Assembly (NCBI GenBank): GCA_008330645.1
Contig: VLTN01000003.1
Location: 682,001-746,000 of the forward strand
DNA: 64,000 bases
Direction of reading: 5' to 3'
Source: Cafeteria roenbergensis
Lineage: Eukaryota > Sar > Bigyra > Bicosoecida > Cafeteriaceae
The translations under genes and the position numbers were made by a program. Under the pieces are notes generated by a model. That model was not told the origin of the DNA. It worked only from the letters and a program-made list of their open reading frames with translations, and ran no database searches. The number at the start of each line of letters is the position of its first letter. The first letter of the stretch is position 1. Below, piece by piece: positions 37,052 through 46,666 of the stretch.

Positions 37052-37443
37052 GAGGCCTCCAACCAGCGAGGTTGCTCAGAAGCGGCCAAAACTTGTGCCT
37101 CGTGTGCCTCAACTCTGCTGCCGGGCCGCCTTGCAGTGTGTCGCTGCCGCAGGCGAGCAGGTGGCGGGCGACAAATGTGCCGCCCCGCGGCGTCGGCGAC
37201 AGACACAGCGAGCTCTGCCCAACGCTGGCACGCCACCGCGAACCCGCCAGCGCCACCACTCAAGACTGAGGCCCAGCTTGCTAGCATCGCAACTTCGCAG
37301 TCTCTGAACGCGGCGGCCGAAGTGGCGGCTGGTCAGCGATCGCCCCACGGGCTCGACCCCCCCCCCGCTCCTGCTGTGCGTCTCTGGCAGACACTCCGAG
37401 CACGTTACAGGCATTCTTTCACTCGCAGCGCGCCGTGGAATCA
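37052..37443. promoter_or_regulatory. Divergent intergenic region between the giant gene and the LamG-like gene
   Basis: The two start codons (37051 minus, 37444 plus) face away from each other across 392 bases, which must hold both 5' UTRs and a shared or back-to-back promoter. It contains a run of cytosines near 37357. I see no TATA box or other named motif. A minus-strand frame that crosses the region is closed by stops at 37109 and 37076. Confidence 0.55.
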
Positions 37444-39711
37444 ATGACGCGGCGGCCTTCGGGTTGGGTGCTGGCTCTTTGCCCGGTAGTGGCGTGGCTA
37501 GGGGCCGCCGCGAGCTCAGCTGGATTGGCAAACGACGACTCGCTGCTTGCGCAGTGGGCGTCGCAAGAACCAGGCATCACGTTGCTGGGGCTTCCGGCCT
37601 CGTCCCCAACGGGCCTATCTTGGTTCTCTGGCTGCGGCGTCGCTCCATCCGTGGGACGAATGCGGCACACATCCGACTCCTGGCCAAGAACGGTTCCAGC
37701 GCTCACGGCCGAGGCTGCGGCTAGCCAGCGATGGGAGGAGCTAGGGCCGCGCGACTCCCTCTGGGTTCGCGCCGGGGAGCGGGCGGTGCTGCCAAGCAAT
37801 TCGGAGGGACTGGGACTTGCAATGGGCCTGCGCTTTGCTGTGCCCGCAAAATCCAACACAGGAACCCGGGCTTCCGGAGCCAGGCCGGCTCCTGCCGCAG
37901 GCACAGAGCAGGAGGGCGTGGCGGGCGCCCCTCCGCTGGAACCGTGGTGCTCTGGGATCGTTGCGGCACTGAGTCGGACGGCATCGGAAGGCACTGTCAA
38001 GGTGTGCTCTGGGCCTTGGCGAAGACTCAGCGGCACAGGCGGCACGGCCTCAGCGTGCGCTACAATTCGACGAGAAACCGTCGTATCAGTGTCAGTGTCT
38101 GTGGATAAGCGTGCTGGGGGGTGGGAGGCCTCGATTGCAGTCAACGGGGAGGTGGTGGACTCCGTGGCCGATGTGCAAGGTCCGAATGAGGACGGCAGGC
38201 CAGCGTCTTGCGACATGGGAGGGCTCCTGGTTGGCGCCAGTCCCGAGCACAGCGGCCTGCCAATGCGAGTGCACGGCGCTGTCCTGCTGGACCATGGAGC
38301 TGCGAGTCGTGGCGGGCATTGGTGGCCGCACTGGCTGATGACTCAAGGGCGCAGCGCAGTGTGGGAGGGCCCCGTTGGCGCGCAGGCGGCGGCTTTGAGG
38401 CTTGCCTTTGAGCGACCCTCGCTGCTGACCTCGCCCCCAGCATCGAGCTTGTCCCGGAAAATGTGGCGCACCGTGGCCCCCTCTGCAGGAGCTGGATTTG
38501 CAGTCGCGTTGCGAATCGCCCCCGAGGAGCAGCAGGTGGCCGTGGTCGGCGCTCGCACCCGCCCGGCCTTCGCGGTTCAGTGCGGCGTGCTTCTTGTCGG
38601 CAGCAGATGGGAACGAGTGAGCGATGCCCAAGGCGAGCGGGTGCAGCTGCTTGTGCTCGTTCGCTTGGAGCTCACCGAGGCCGAAACACTTGCCGAGCTG
38701 CAACTCCCAGCGAGCCTGGGGGCTGCAGGCTGGATTGAGGTGATCGCATCCTTCGGCAACGACTCAATGCTCAGGCTCCAGGCTCGACCCGGCGACGCGG
38801 GCGCCAGCACCTTCATCGAGCGGCGCATCACCGGCGAGCAGCAGCTGCGGTGGGCTCGGTTTCTTGCACAGCAACGCTTCGACACTCCTGGGCTCTCGAT
38901 TGGGGGTCCTGCTCCAGCGACGACGCCCAAGCTTGGGTCGCTGCTCCGTGGACAGTGGTCTGGCGGTGTGGACAATGTGAGGGTTTTCGCAGGCCGTCCG
39001 CACACGGCGGCCGCTGCCCAAATAGCACGGGCTTGCGGCAAGGCCGAAGTTGGGCCGTGCGTTGTCGAGAGCTTCGCAATGGACGATATATTCCTGACCA
39101 GCGCAACCAGTAGCCTGTGCGCGTCGGACGCCGACGCTGCGGCACCGCTGGACTCTTGCGGCAAGCTATGGGCGTGGGGCTCGCCACCTCCTGCCCGCAA
39201 GGCGGCTGCACCACCGATTGTTCCTGAGTCAAGTTTGGAGGCTGGCCTGAGGGCGAGCGTCCGCCTGCAGTGCGTGTCGTCAACTGGCCTCGCCTGCTCA
39301 GTGCTCATCCTGAGCATTGACCCACTTCTTGAAGCGCACGATCCAGCCTATTCACCCCCGACCCGAGTGACTGCTGGGTCTGTCATCCGAGGCCGCCGCG
39401 AAGACCCAAGAGGCCCTGCGGGCGTCTGGACGGTGCATCTGATCGTCGTCGGCTCCTCGTCTGAGCACCATGTCCAAGCGTGGCCAGTGACGCAGCGCAT
39501 CACCAGTTGCATCGTGAACGGTGACGCTGCCGAGCCAGCCAACGGACGGGCCAGCTGTGTCACGGGCACCCGCCAAACGCGTGCGTTCACCGTCACCGGA
39601 GAGCCGTCGCCACCTCGCCTCTTGGGGGCAGACGCGCTGACTGTGAGCCTTGGCGGCTTGGGGGTATCCGACGTCGATTTTAACGACGCGACTTTCGGGC
39701 AAGCCAACTAG
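37444..39711 (+). CDS. Secreted protein with LamG/concanavalin-like lobes
   Basis: An uninterrupted 755-residue frame starts at the first ATG, giving MTRRPSGWVLALCPVVAW and a hydrophobic core ending in small residues: a secretory signal peptide. Two similar lobes follow. One is at about residues 80-310, with strands such as VVSVSVSVDKRAGGWEASI and GGLLVGASPEHSGLPMRV. The other is at about 340-540 and ends GGVDNVRVFAGRPH. The patterns 'W-x-A-x-[VI]-N-G' and 'D-N-V-R-V-[FY]' are typical of laminin-G/concanavalin-type jelly-roll domains. A Cys-containing C-terminal part, about 200 residues, follows. No membrane helix is visible after the signal. It is divergent from the giant gene and nearly touches the convergent gene (50-base gap). 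A carbohydrate- or matrix-binding role is inference from fold; no exact family is assigned. Confidence 0.72.
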   Translation: MTRRPSGWVLALCPVVAWLGAAASSAGLANDDSLLAQWASQEPGITLLGLPASSPTGLSWFSGCGVAPSVGRMRHTSDSWPRTVPALTAEAAASQRWEELGPRDSLWVRAGERAVLPSNSEGLGLAMGLRFAVPAKSNTGTRASGARPAPAAGTEQEGVAGAPPLEPWCSGIVAALSRTASEGTVKVCSGPWRRLSGTGGTASACATIRRETVVSVSVSVDKRAGGWEASIAVNGEVVDSVADVQGPNEDGRPASCDMGGLLVGASPEHSGLPMRVHGAVLLDHGAASRGGHWWPHWLMTQGRSAVWEGPVGAQAAALRLAFERPSLLTSPPASSLSRKMWRTVAPSAGAGFAVALRIAPEEQQVAVVGARTRPAFAVQCGVLLVGSRWERVSDAQGERVQLLVLVRLELTEAETLAELQLPASLGAAGWIEVIASFGNDSMLRLQARPGDAGASTFIERRITGEQQLRWARFLAQQRFDTPGLSIGGPAPATTPKLGSLLRGQWSGGVDNVRVFAGRPHTAAAAQIARACGKAEVGPCVVESFAMDDIFLTSATSSLCASDADAAAPLDSCGKLWAWGSPPPARKAAAPPIVPESSLEAGLRASVRLQCVSSTGLACSVLILSIDPLLEAHDPAYSPPTRVTAGSVIRGRREDPRGPAGVWTVHLIVVGSSSEHHVQAWPVTQRITSCIVNGDAAEPANGRASCVTGTRQTRAFTVTGEPSPPRLLGADALTVSLGGLGVSDVDFNDATFGQAN

Positions 39712-39761
39712 CGTGCGGTGGGCACGTGCCTGGCTGGCGCCATGCGCTCCCTCCGCGATGG

Positions 39762-40463
39762 CTATCCGAAGCCCTGGTCCAGCGCCAGCGGGCGCCTCTT
39801 CCTTTGCAGCTTGCTGGCGGCCTTGGCCCGCTGGGCTGTGCCGGAGCGCTCCTTTGGCTTGGGCTTCGACTTCGACCTGCCCTTGAGCTTCAAGGGCTCT
39901 CGTTGCCCCGCCGAGGCCGCCCCAAGCGCGTCTGCCACGAGACCGGCGGTGCCTCGGGCCGGCTGCTCCGCGTCATCGTGCGCGACTGTCACACTTTTGC
40001 TTCGCTTGGCGCTGGCGTCTGGGAGCGGCTCAGCCCGCGGCCGCTTTGCCGCACGCGCTCCGGCAAGCAGAACGGAGCCGATGCTTGAGTCCGCGTCCGG
40101 CCCTGCAGCTTCCTCTTCAGCGCTGCCCCTCGCAAGGACGGCAGCGGTGCCTTTGGCAAGCACGCGGCCTGCGGCTGCCAGGCGGCTGGAGCACGCTCCG
40201 ACAAGCAGGGCCTCCCGCATAAATATGGTGCGCGAGAGGAGCTGTTGGCACTCCTCGACAGTGGCAGCCGACGAAGCAGCCAGCAATGCAAGTTGCTCGC
40301 CGTCCTTGGTGGCAGTCACCGCTTCGGCAGCCTTGACTGCCCTCGCGAAGCAGCGGAAAAAGGCGAGGTGTCTGTGCTGGTTGCGAAGTTTGGAAACCAG
40401 CCGCGTCCCAAGCGAGGATTCTGCCCGAAGCGCGCGCAGCGCGCTCGCACTGTCCGATTCCAT
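39762..40463 (-). CDS. Small basic protein, Rmp1/NEPRO-like candidate
   Basis: A 233-residue frame begins at MESDSASALRALRAESS. The N-terminal helix region reads LVSKLRNQHRHLAFFRCF, which follows the pattern of RNase MRP protein Rmp1 and of the NEPRO N-terminal domain: [RK]-N-Q-H-R, then an aromatic pair and a basic helix. The rest is alanine-rich helix. The C-terminal third is strongly basic (KLKGRSKSKPKPKERS, SKLQRKRRPL), as expected for a nucleolar or RNA-binding protein. An in-frame upstream extension exists, but its first codons are low complexity. The gene is tail-to-tail with the LamG-like gene. Function in rRNA processing is inference from a short motif. The alternative is an unrelated nucleolar protein. 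Confidence 0.5.
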   Translation of the reverse strand: MESDSASALRALRAESSLGTRLVSKLRNQHRHLAFFRCFARAVKAAEAVTATKDGEQLALLAASSAATVEECQQLLSRTIFMREALLVGACSSRLAAAGRVLAKGTAAVLARGSAEEEAAGPDADSSIGSVLLAGARAAKRPRAEPLPDASAKRSKSVTVAHDDAEQPARGTAGLVADALGAASAGQREPLKLKGRSKSKPKPKERSGTAQRAKAASKLQRKRRPLALDQGFG

Positions 40464-40772
40464 AGCCTCCGCCCTGTCCGCAGCACTCGCGCACCGGCGG
40501 CTCGTTTGACGCCTCAGTGTGGCAGCATTGCGAGGACTCTGCTTGCGACGGCAGGTCGTTCCAGGCGCTCTGCCTGCGTCGCGGCCGCGCTGCAAGACAG
40601 TTTTGCTTGCCTCGCCGCGAGAGCATCAGTCGTGCCGACAGAGTTCGCAGCCACGCCCAATAGTACAAGCTTTGAGTGTGGGCGGCGGGCCGGCCCGCGC
40701 GCCCCGGGGCCAGAGGCTTGGGGAAACGGAAAGCGCAGTTCACGCAAGCTGCCGCGGGCACAAACACTCCGT
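40464..40772. other. Intergenic region between two minus-strand genes
   Basis: About 309 bases separate the stop of the lipase gene from the start of the small basic protein. It must hold the 3' end of one and the promoter of the other. I recognise no motif in it. Frames crossing it are low complexity. Confidence 0.4.
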
Positions 40773-43700
40773 TCAGCTTGCGCCTGGAGACCCGGCGCTG
40801 GGGCCAGCGAGCGAGGGCATAGCATTGGCCTTGGCATCGAAGGCATCCCAGAGGCGCGCCCTGCGCCTGTCCAAGCCGCGGAAGGCGACCTCGCGCTTCA
40901 TGTAGCAGTTGAGGAACGGGTACTGCCGGGCGCACTCTGCTGCTGGAAGCCAGTTGGACGGCGAAACCCCAGCATGGCTGCGGTTCCTGGCAACGCTGGC
41001 TACGCTTCGGAGCCTGGCGTCGTCCGCGATTTCGGCCTCCAAATCCAGGGGAAAGTCCGGAAGGGCCTTGACTCGGGAGTCAGCTGCTGCCCTTGTGAAG
41101 CTGTCCAGCCGAGCAAGTACGTGGCTGATGACCTCGTCCGACACGCCCAGCGTGAAATCCAAGTGGCCTAGCTGGGAGAATCCTTCGTATCCGGACTTCC
41201 CCGGGGAGGCAGCCTCGACAGCGGCTGCCAGCAGCCGAACGTTGGCGGGGGGGATGAGCGCGTCCAGCTCGCCGGCGGCAAAGGCCATCGGGACGTCAAG
41301 AAGGCCAAAGTCGTGCCGATAAGATTCTGGCGCCCGAGTTCCGTACCGGCGCAAATTTTCTTCCTCGCCGAAGGAAAAGGGCGTCATCTCGCTCCCAAAC
41401 ATTCCCTGGCAGCCGTGAGCCATGACCCGAACAGAGGTTCCTCCCAGCGGGTAGTCGAACAGCGAGATCCGCCGGAAGGCAAAGCCACCGGATGTACCTC
41501 CGAAGAATATGGAGGCAACGGCAGCGATCAGATCACCCGTTCCCTGCGAGCGCTTGAGGTCCTGGACGATCCCAGCGACCACTTGCTGGAGCTTGCTGGA
41601 CCGCATGGGGAACGGGCCGTCGGGCACGAGCCGCAGCGCGACAAGGCCAGTCAACGACAAAACGACCCGCGGAAGCACCCCGACGTCCCGGTGAAGCCCC
41701 GCGGGGGACAGGAGCACGGTGCCACACATTCCGTGCGGCCGCCGAAGCGCTCGGCTGTGCAGGACGTGGGTGAGCATCAAGCAGCCTCCCATCGAGTGGC
41801 CCACGCCAACGATGGCAACGTCCGACAGCGAGGCCGAGTACGCGGGGGGCTCCGCGCTGGCGCCCCAGCCCTGGCCCGCCGCACCACCGGAGGCGGACGC
41901 GTCGCTTGCAGCTCGGGTTGCGGCGTCTTTAGACGGCTCCTCACCCGCTGCGCTGCCGAGGCCGTCTGGGACGGCCTGCGCGCGCCCTCCGAGAATCGCC
42001 GCAAGGGCCTCAGTGGCGCTCGCGGCGTCGTCGGCCGCCGACGAGGCTGACCCCGGCCCGACACGCTCAGCGGACGGACGAGCCGGTGACGCCGCGTCCT
42101 GATGTCGCTGGGACGGGGCAGACCACTGAGCCGTCGCCGCACTGGGGCCACCTGTGGTAGCAGCGGTCGCGTGCGGAGGCCGAACTGCAGGAGGCGAGCC
42201 GTGGACTGGCGGCGGAGCTCGGGCGGCAGGCAGCTCGAGTCCAGATCCGGAGGCAGGAGGGGTCCCGGGCGCAGCCGGCGGTCCGACTTGCAGGGGAGGG
42301 GAGCTGGCACTGGCACCCTCCGCGCGTTGGCCCAGGCCCGCCCAGCCGGCTCGGGGGAGGTCCGTGGGACAGCGCAGGCGGTGCGGCGATGCAGCAGGGC
42401 GAGGACTGCCGCTCGTTTCGCTGCGTGCAGCTCTGCCGTCGTCGTCGCCGGAGCCGACGTCAGCTCCCACCAGCGCCACCTCGCGGGTGGCAGCCGCAGC
42501 CTCTTCCTCGGCCTCGCGTGCCAGGCGCTCCGCCTCCTGCACGCTGTCGGCCTCGTCGCTCTCAGGGATCAGGACAGGGACCGTGGCCTCGGCAGGGGCG
42601 CTCGCCTGCCAATCGCCGTCCGCAGCAGCCTCTGGAGTTGCGCCGCCATCCGGGCTGGCTGCGAAGGCGGCGCCGCGCCGGCGAGCCTGCGTTTGGCCAG
42701 CGGCTTGGCCCTTGACGAGTCGGCGCCAAGCAGCGCCGGAAGCGGTGCCGCCCAGAGGCCTCGGCGCTCGCGCGGGTGCCGACGGGGAGGTGCGCGAGCG
42801 GGCCTCGGCTCGGACGGTGTCGGCCCGCCGGCGGGCGCTGCGCGCCTTGGCACGGGCCAGATCGCGGGAGCGCCTTCTGCTCGCGGCAGCCTCCCGCCTC
42901 AGCGGGGCCTCGGCGGCCTTGAGGTCGCGCACCGCGTCGATGTGGGCCATCACATCGAGCGTGTGGTCGTCAACCGAGTACTGCCAGAACGCGGTCGAGG
43001 AGCGCGCCAGCCACGAGTGCCCGAGCCGCAGGTCGGAGCCGTCTCCGCGTCCCAGCTCGGGAGCGATCGCAACCCCAGCTGGCGGCTGGAGCGCACGCCC
43101 CGCTGGCTCGGCGGCAGTCCATGTCTGGCCCTTGCTGCTACCTCTGGCCGGGCTGCCGGAGGCCTCTACCTTTGCGAGCTCGGCTCTGGGGGGCACTGCG
43201 CAAGGCACTGTGACTCCTGCCGGGCTAGCCAGCCGAGCGACTTGCCCGTGGTCGCCGTGGACACCCTCCACAAGAGCCGGCCCGTCTTGGCCGTGCGCCG
43301 CGCCGGCGAGGCCTGCAGCGCCGCCGTCGTCTCCGCCGTCGGCCTCGGCCTCGGCCTCGAAGGACCAGCCGCTCTGGCTGCCGGGCACCCCGAGAGAGCG
43401 CGGCCAAGCCTTGTTCTCTGCGCTGAATCCTGTGCCTCGCCTGGGGTCACCGCGCTCTGACTCAGAGTGCTGGGCGGAAGGGGCAGGCGCCACTCCCTCC
43501 TGGGCCTGCACAGAGGCCGCTGCGTGCGCGTCGTCGCGGTCGTTGGAGTCCTCGGTTCCTCGAAGGTTCCCTAGGAACACGTCGAAGCCTTGCGCCCACG
43601 CTCTGACCGCCAGGCCGTACATTGCGCCCGAGGCAACCCACGCCGAAGCCGAGTCGAGCAAGCCGTGCTGGAAGTAAGCGACCCGCGACGACTCCACACG

Positions 43701-45388
43701 GGGCAGGCGCACAAGCCGCAGCAGGTAGCCGTCCGCAGTCCGCACGCGGTAAGTCCGGGCCGCGATGCCGTAGGACGCCGCAGCCACGCGCGCCGCCAAA
43801 GAGCCTCCCGCCCCTGTGGCGAGGTTGGGGGAGGCGCTGCTGCCGCCCAGGTCGCCGGCTAGCCGGGCAGTTGCTTCTGCACCGAACACCCTTGCGGCCG
43901 CTCGCATCGACTGCTCCAGGAGCGTCAGCCGGGGACTGCGAGGAAGCGACGCGGCCGGCGCGGGGCTCACCAGCGCAAGGGCGTCGGGCTCTGCCCTGCG
44001 TGCTGCTCGTCCGCCCTCGCTGTGTGCGCGGCCCCGAACAGACGTGGTGCAACGGCCGATGGACCGCGCCAGGCCTGCCCCGCCCGGGAGAGCGGACGCG
44101 GTCCGCCGCGCGGATGACAGGCAGTCCACGAGCAGGCCTGTGGGGATGGCGCAGGCCGCGCGGTAGCGAAGCCTGCACGTCCGCGCGCAGCTGCTAGGTA
44201 CCGCCGGGCAGCCGCAGCACACGGGCGCGTGCTGCGCTTGCTGGCTGGGCTCGAAGCCTGCCGCCGCCGCGCATTGGTCGCCGCTGCCGCGAGCGGGGGA
44301 GTCGGGAGCGTGCAGCGCGCCTCCTTCTAGCCCAGGCCACCGGAGAAGCCTTGCCCAGCCGCGAAGGAAACGAGCCGTGCGCCTCACAGGAGTGGTCGCT
44401 CGCGGCCGTGCGCCACTGCTAGCCCCGCTCCTTCCGCCATGGCGGCCATCATCGTCGTGGTTTTCGCTGTCGTCGTTGCCGCCCCTGCCACGACCTCCGG
44501 TGCTGGCTCGGCCACTGGGCCCCGTCTTGATGTGAGCGAGGTCCGCGACGGGCGTCGCAAGCGGCGACATTGACTCCGGAGTCTGCGGGCTCTGGCGGAT
44601 TCGCCGCGCAGGCGAGGCTGGGCCTTGCTTCGGCAGCGAGTCCGCCGTGACGGTCGTGCCGGCCGGCCTGGCGCTCGGTCGAAACCCGAGAGCACGCGCA
44701 GCAGCGAGGCAGCCCGCCGCCGCAGGCCACGACGCCAGCGCCAGCGCCCAGCCGCAGCCCGTCAGCTGGTCGGAAGGACCAAGGCAGAGGCAGCACCTCG
44801 CGCAGCTTCGGCCAGCTTCTCTCGCGCCGCCCCGTCGGCTGCTCACCGGAGGCTGCTGCTGGGCTCGCTGAGACAGGGCGAACTCGCCGGCAAGGCCGGC
44901 ACCACTGCCTTTCCCCGCCGTCGCTTCTGCTGCAGCAGGGCGGTGCTCTCGCGGTGGAGCCTTGTTGCCTCGCCCGGACCTCTCCGCAGTCGCGCGGCAA
45001 AGCCTGAACGAGCACGCCAGCGCCAGGCCAGCACGCGTGGCGTCAGTCGCACGGTCCACGAGCAGCAAAACCCACACTGTGACGCGCTCTGCCAGGCCCT
45101 TGGACGCACGGGCGCTGAGGAGGGTGGGCGCGGCCGGCACCACTGGGGCAGCTCTGACGCGCTTCGCGCTGCCGTTTCCCTCGTGGTGGCGACGCTCAAG
45201 CCCGAGCGCGGCAGTCCGGACGGGGAGGCGGCGGCCCGCCGCATGTTGGCCGCTCCCCGCGCGGCCGGCGCCTTGCGCAGCTTCGGGGGCGTGCCCGGGT
45301 GCCACCAGGTGCGTGCCGTCCCCTGAGGACATGGCCGCGGCCGCGTCTGTGTCGGCGCCCTCGCCTGCCACGGCAACGGCGTGCACGC

Positions 45389-45430
<42 letters not shown>

Positions 45431-46193
45431 TATCGTGCACGATGGACTTCCCCCGTTGTCCCGAGAGGCCCGCCCAAACGCGCATTGCCAGGCGAATGGC
45501 GTACGACGCCAGCAGTGCCATGGAGAGCCACAACGCGGTCAGCTGGGACAGAGGTGCCCCGGGCGCGGGCGGCGGCTCAGACGGCTCGCCTCTTGATGCG
45601 GAGGAAGAGACCGCTGCTCTTGGTGACTTTGCTGGCGCCGATGACCCAACGGACACCTGCAGCGAGCTTGGGGCCTGGTTGCCGCCGCGACCGGCCGCGG
45701 CGCGGGCAAGCGCCCGCCGTCGAAGCATTGCCTGCTTGCCAGCGGCGCCGCCCCCGCCTCCCCCGAGGGGAGCAGCAGCCGCGGTAGCCTCGCGTTCCCC
45801 ACGGTTTCCAGGATCAGTGTCCAGAAGCGTTCCAAACGAGCGCGCCGTCCCGTAGGAGCTGGCAGGCCGACCACCAGCCAGCGCCTGCCGGCCCGCGGAC
45901 GAGCCAGAGGCGGACGAACCGGACTTGCTCCCCGAAGTCGAGCTTCCGGACGCGCGCTGTGCCTTTCGCGCACCGGGCCGGTTGGCTGCGTCCAGGTCGG
46001 GCCGCACTCGCAGGCAGCAGGCGACAGGTTCCACGCAAAAGTGTAGCACTGCACTTGCCGACCCGTTCGCCCAGCGCTCACAAAGCTGGCGGCCCTCGCG
46101 CACCACCGACTTGCAGGCCTCGCTGCCAACTAGGATCGACTGATCGGCCACGGCGTGCGCAGCGTTGGCGTACACTGCGCTGCTGGAGCGCAT
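40773..46193 (-). CDS. Very large acid-lipase-type alpha/beta hydrolase
   Basis: The frame gives 1806 residues from the ATG at 46193; another in-frame ATG at 46373 is possible. The C-terminal part matches the lysosomal acid lipase / steryl ester hydrolase family. It has a lid-entry segment TYRVRTADGYLLRL, then YFQHGLLDSASAW, the nucleophile elbow GHSMGG (Ser near residue 1466), an aspartate in AGELDALIPP (near 1642) and a histidine in LGHLDF (near 1676). Family members are about 400-550 residues. Here about 800 residues precede the domain, with several hydrophobic hairpins (for example LWLSMALLASYAI and VTVWVLLLV) and an Asp run. Two disordered inserts of about 190 and 365 residues interrupt the domain, one of them before the FWQYSVDDH segment. 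Membrane or lipid-droplet attachment, with lipid ester hydrolysis, is inferred. Some insert sequence could be unspliced intron. Confidence 0.82.
45395..45430. repeat. Trinucleotide microsatellite (CGT)12
   Basis: Twelve perfect CGT units, read on the minus strand as a run of aspartate codons just after a hydrophobic hairpin of the large lipase. Repeat-length variation would change only the acidic run and not the frame. Confidence 0.95.
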
Positions 46194-46666
46194 TGAAGAC
46201 GCGCGCTGCCTGTCTCTCTCGCTGGCTTTGGCTGCCGGCGACGCCCCTCGGCACGCCCCATCATCCCCCGTCGCGCGCTCTGCGGCTGATCGTCCGGGAG
46301 GGGCAGCTGGGCGCGCGGCCGCGTCCAGCCACGTCACGCGGCGGGCTTCGGAATGGTCCACAGTTCCGGGCATCCGGCACGCGTGGCTGGAGCAAGGCGA
46401 CCAGCCGCTCCAGAGCGAGTGAGAGGAGCCAGGCAGATGGCTGAGGACGTGCTTGGCACTCGGTGCCCCGCGCGGGTCCGGCGACTTGGTGCGGATGAGA
46501 CGGGTCGCGAGCGGACGGCAGTGAGTGAGCCAGCGCGCGCTGGAATTGGCGCATATGGCGGGGCTTGGCCCAACTCTGCCGAGTGAGTTGCGCCATTTCA
46601 GGGCTCGCCCGGCAGCCACAGCCCACCTGTCCGCCGCCTCTCGCGGCGCCTGGGTGGCATCACCCA
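46194..46666. promoter_or_regulatory. Divergent intergenic region, lipase and DRC10-like genes
   Basis: About 473 bases lie between the chosen lipase ATG (46193, minus) and the DRC10-like ATG (46667, plus). The lipase frame stays open through it, so part may be coding if the upstream ATG at 46373 is used. No core promoter motif was recognised. Confidence 0.4.

Noticed and set aside
1-37051. A modular polyketide or non-ribosomal peptide synthase as the identity of the giant
   Set aside because: No ketosynthase, acyltransferase, condensation or carrier motifs were seen. The modules are beta-sandwich type behind a signal peptide.
37109-37531. Upstream minus-strand frame in the same phase as the giant, considered as a 5' extension
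   Set aside because: Stops at 37109 and 37076 separate it from the ATG at 37051, it overlaps the LamG-like gene on the other strand, and its peptide is Arg/Ser-rich without pattern.
42102-43677. Plus-strand frames of 452 and 507 codons opposite the lipase
   Set aside because: The minus strand carries the conserved lipase motifs on both sides. The plus frames are Arg/Ala/Ser-rich shadows.
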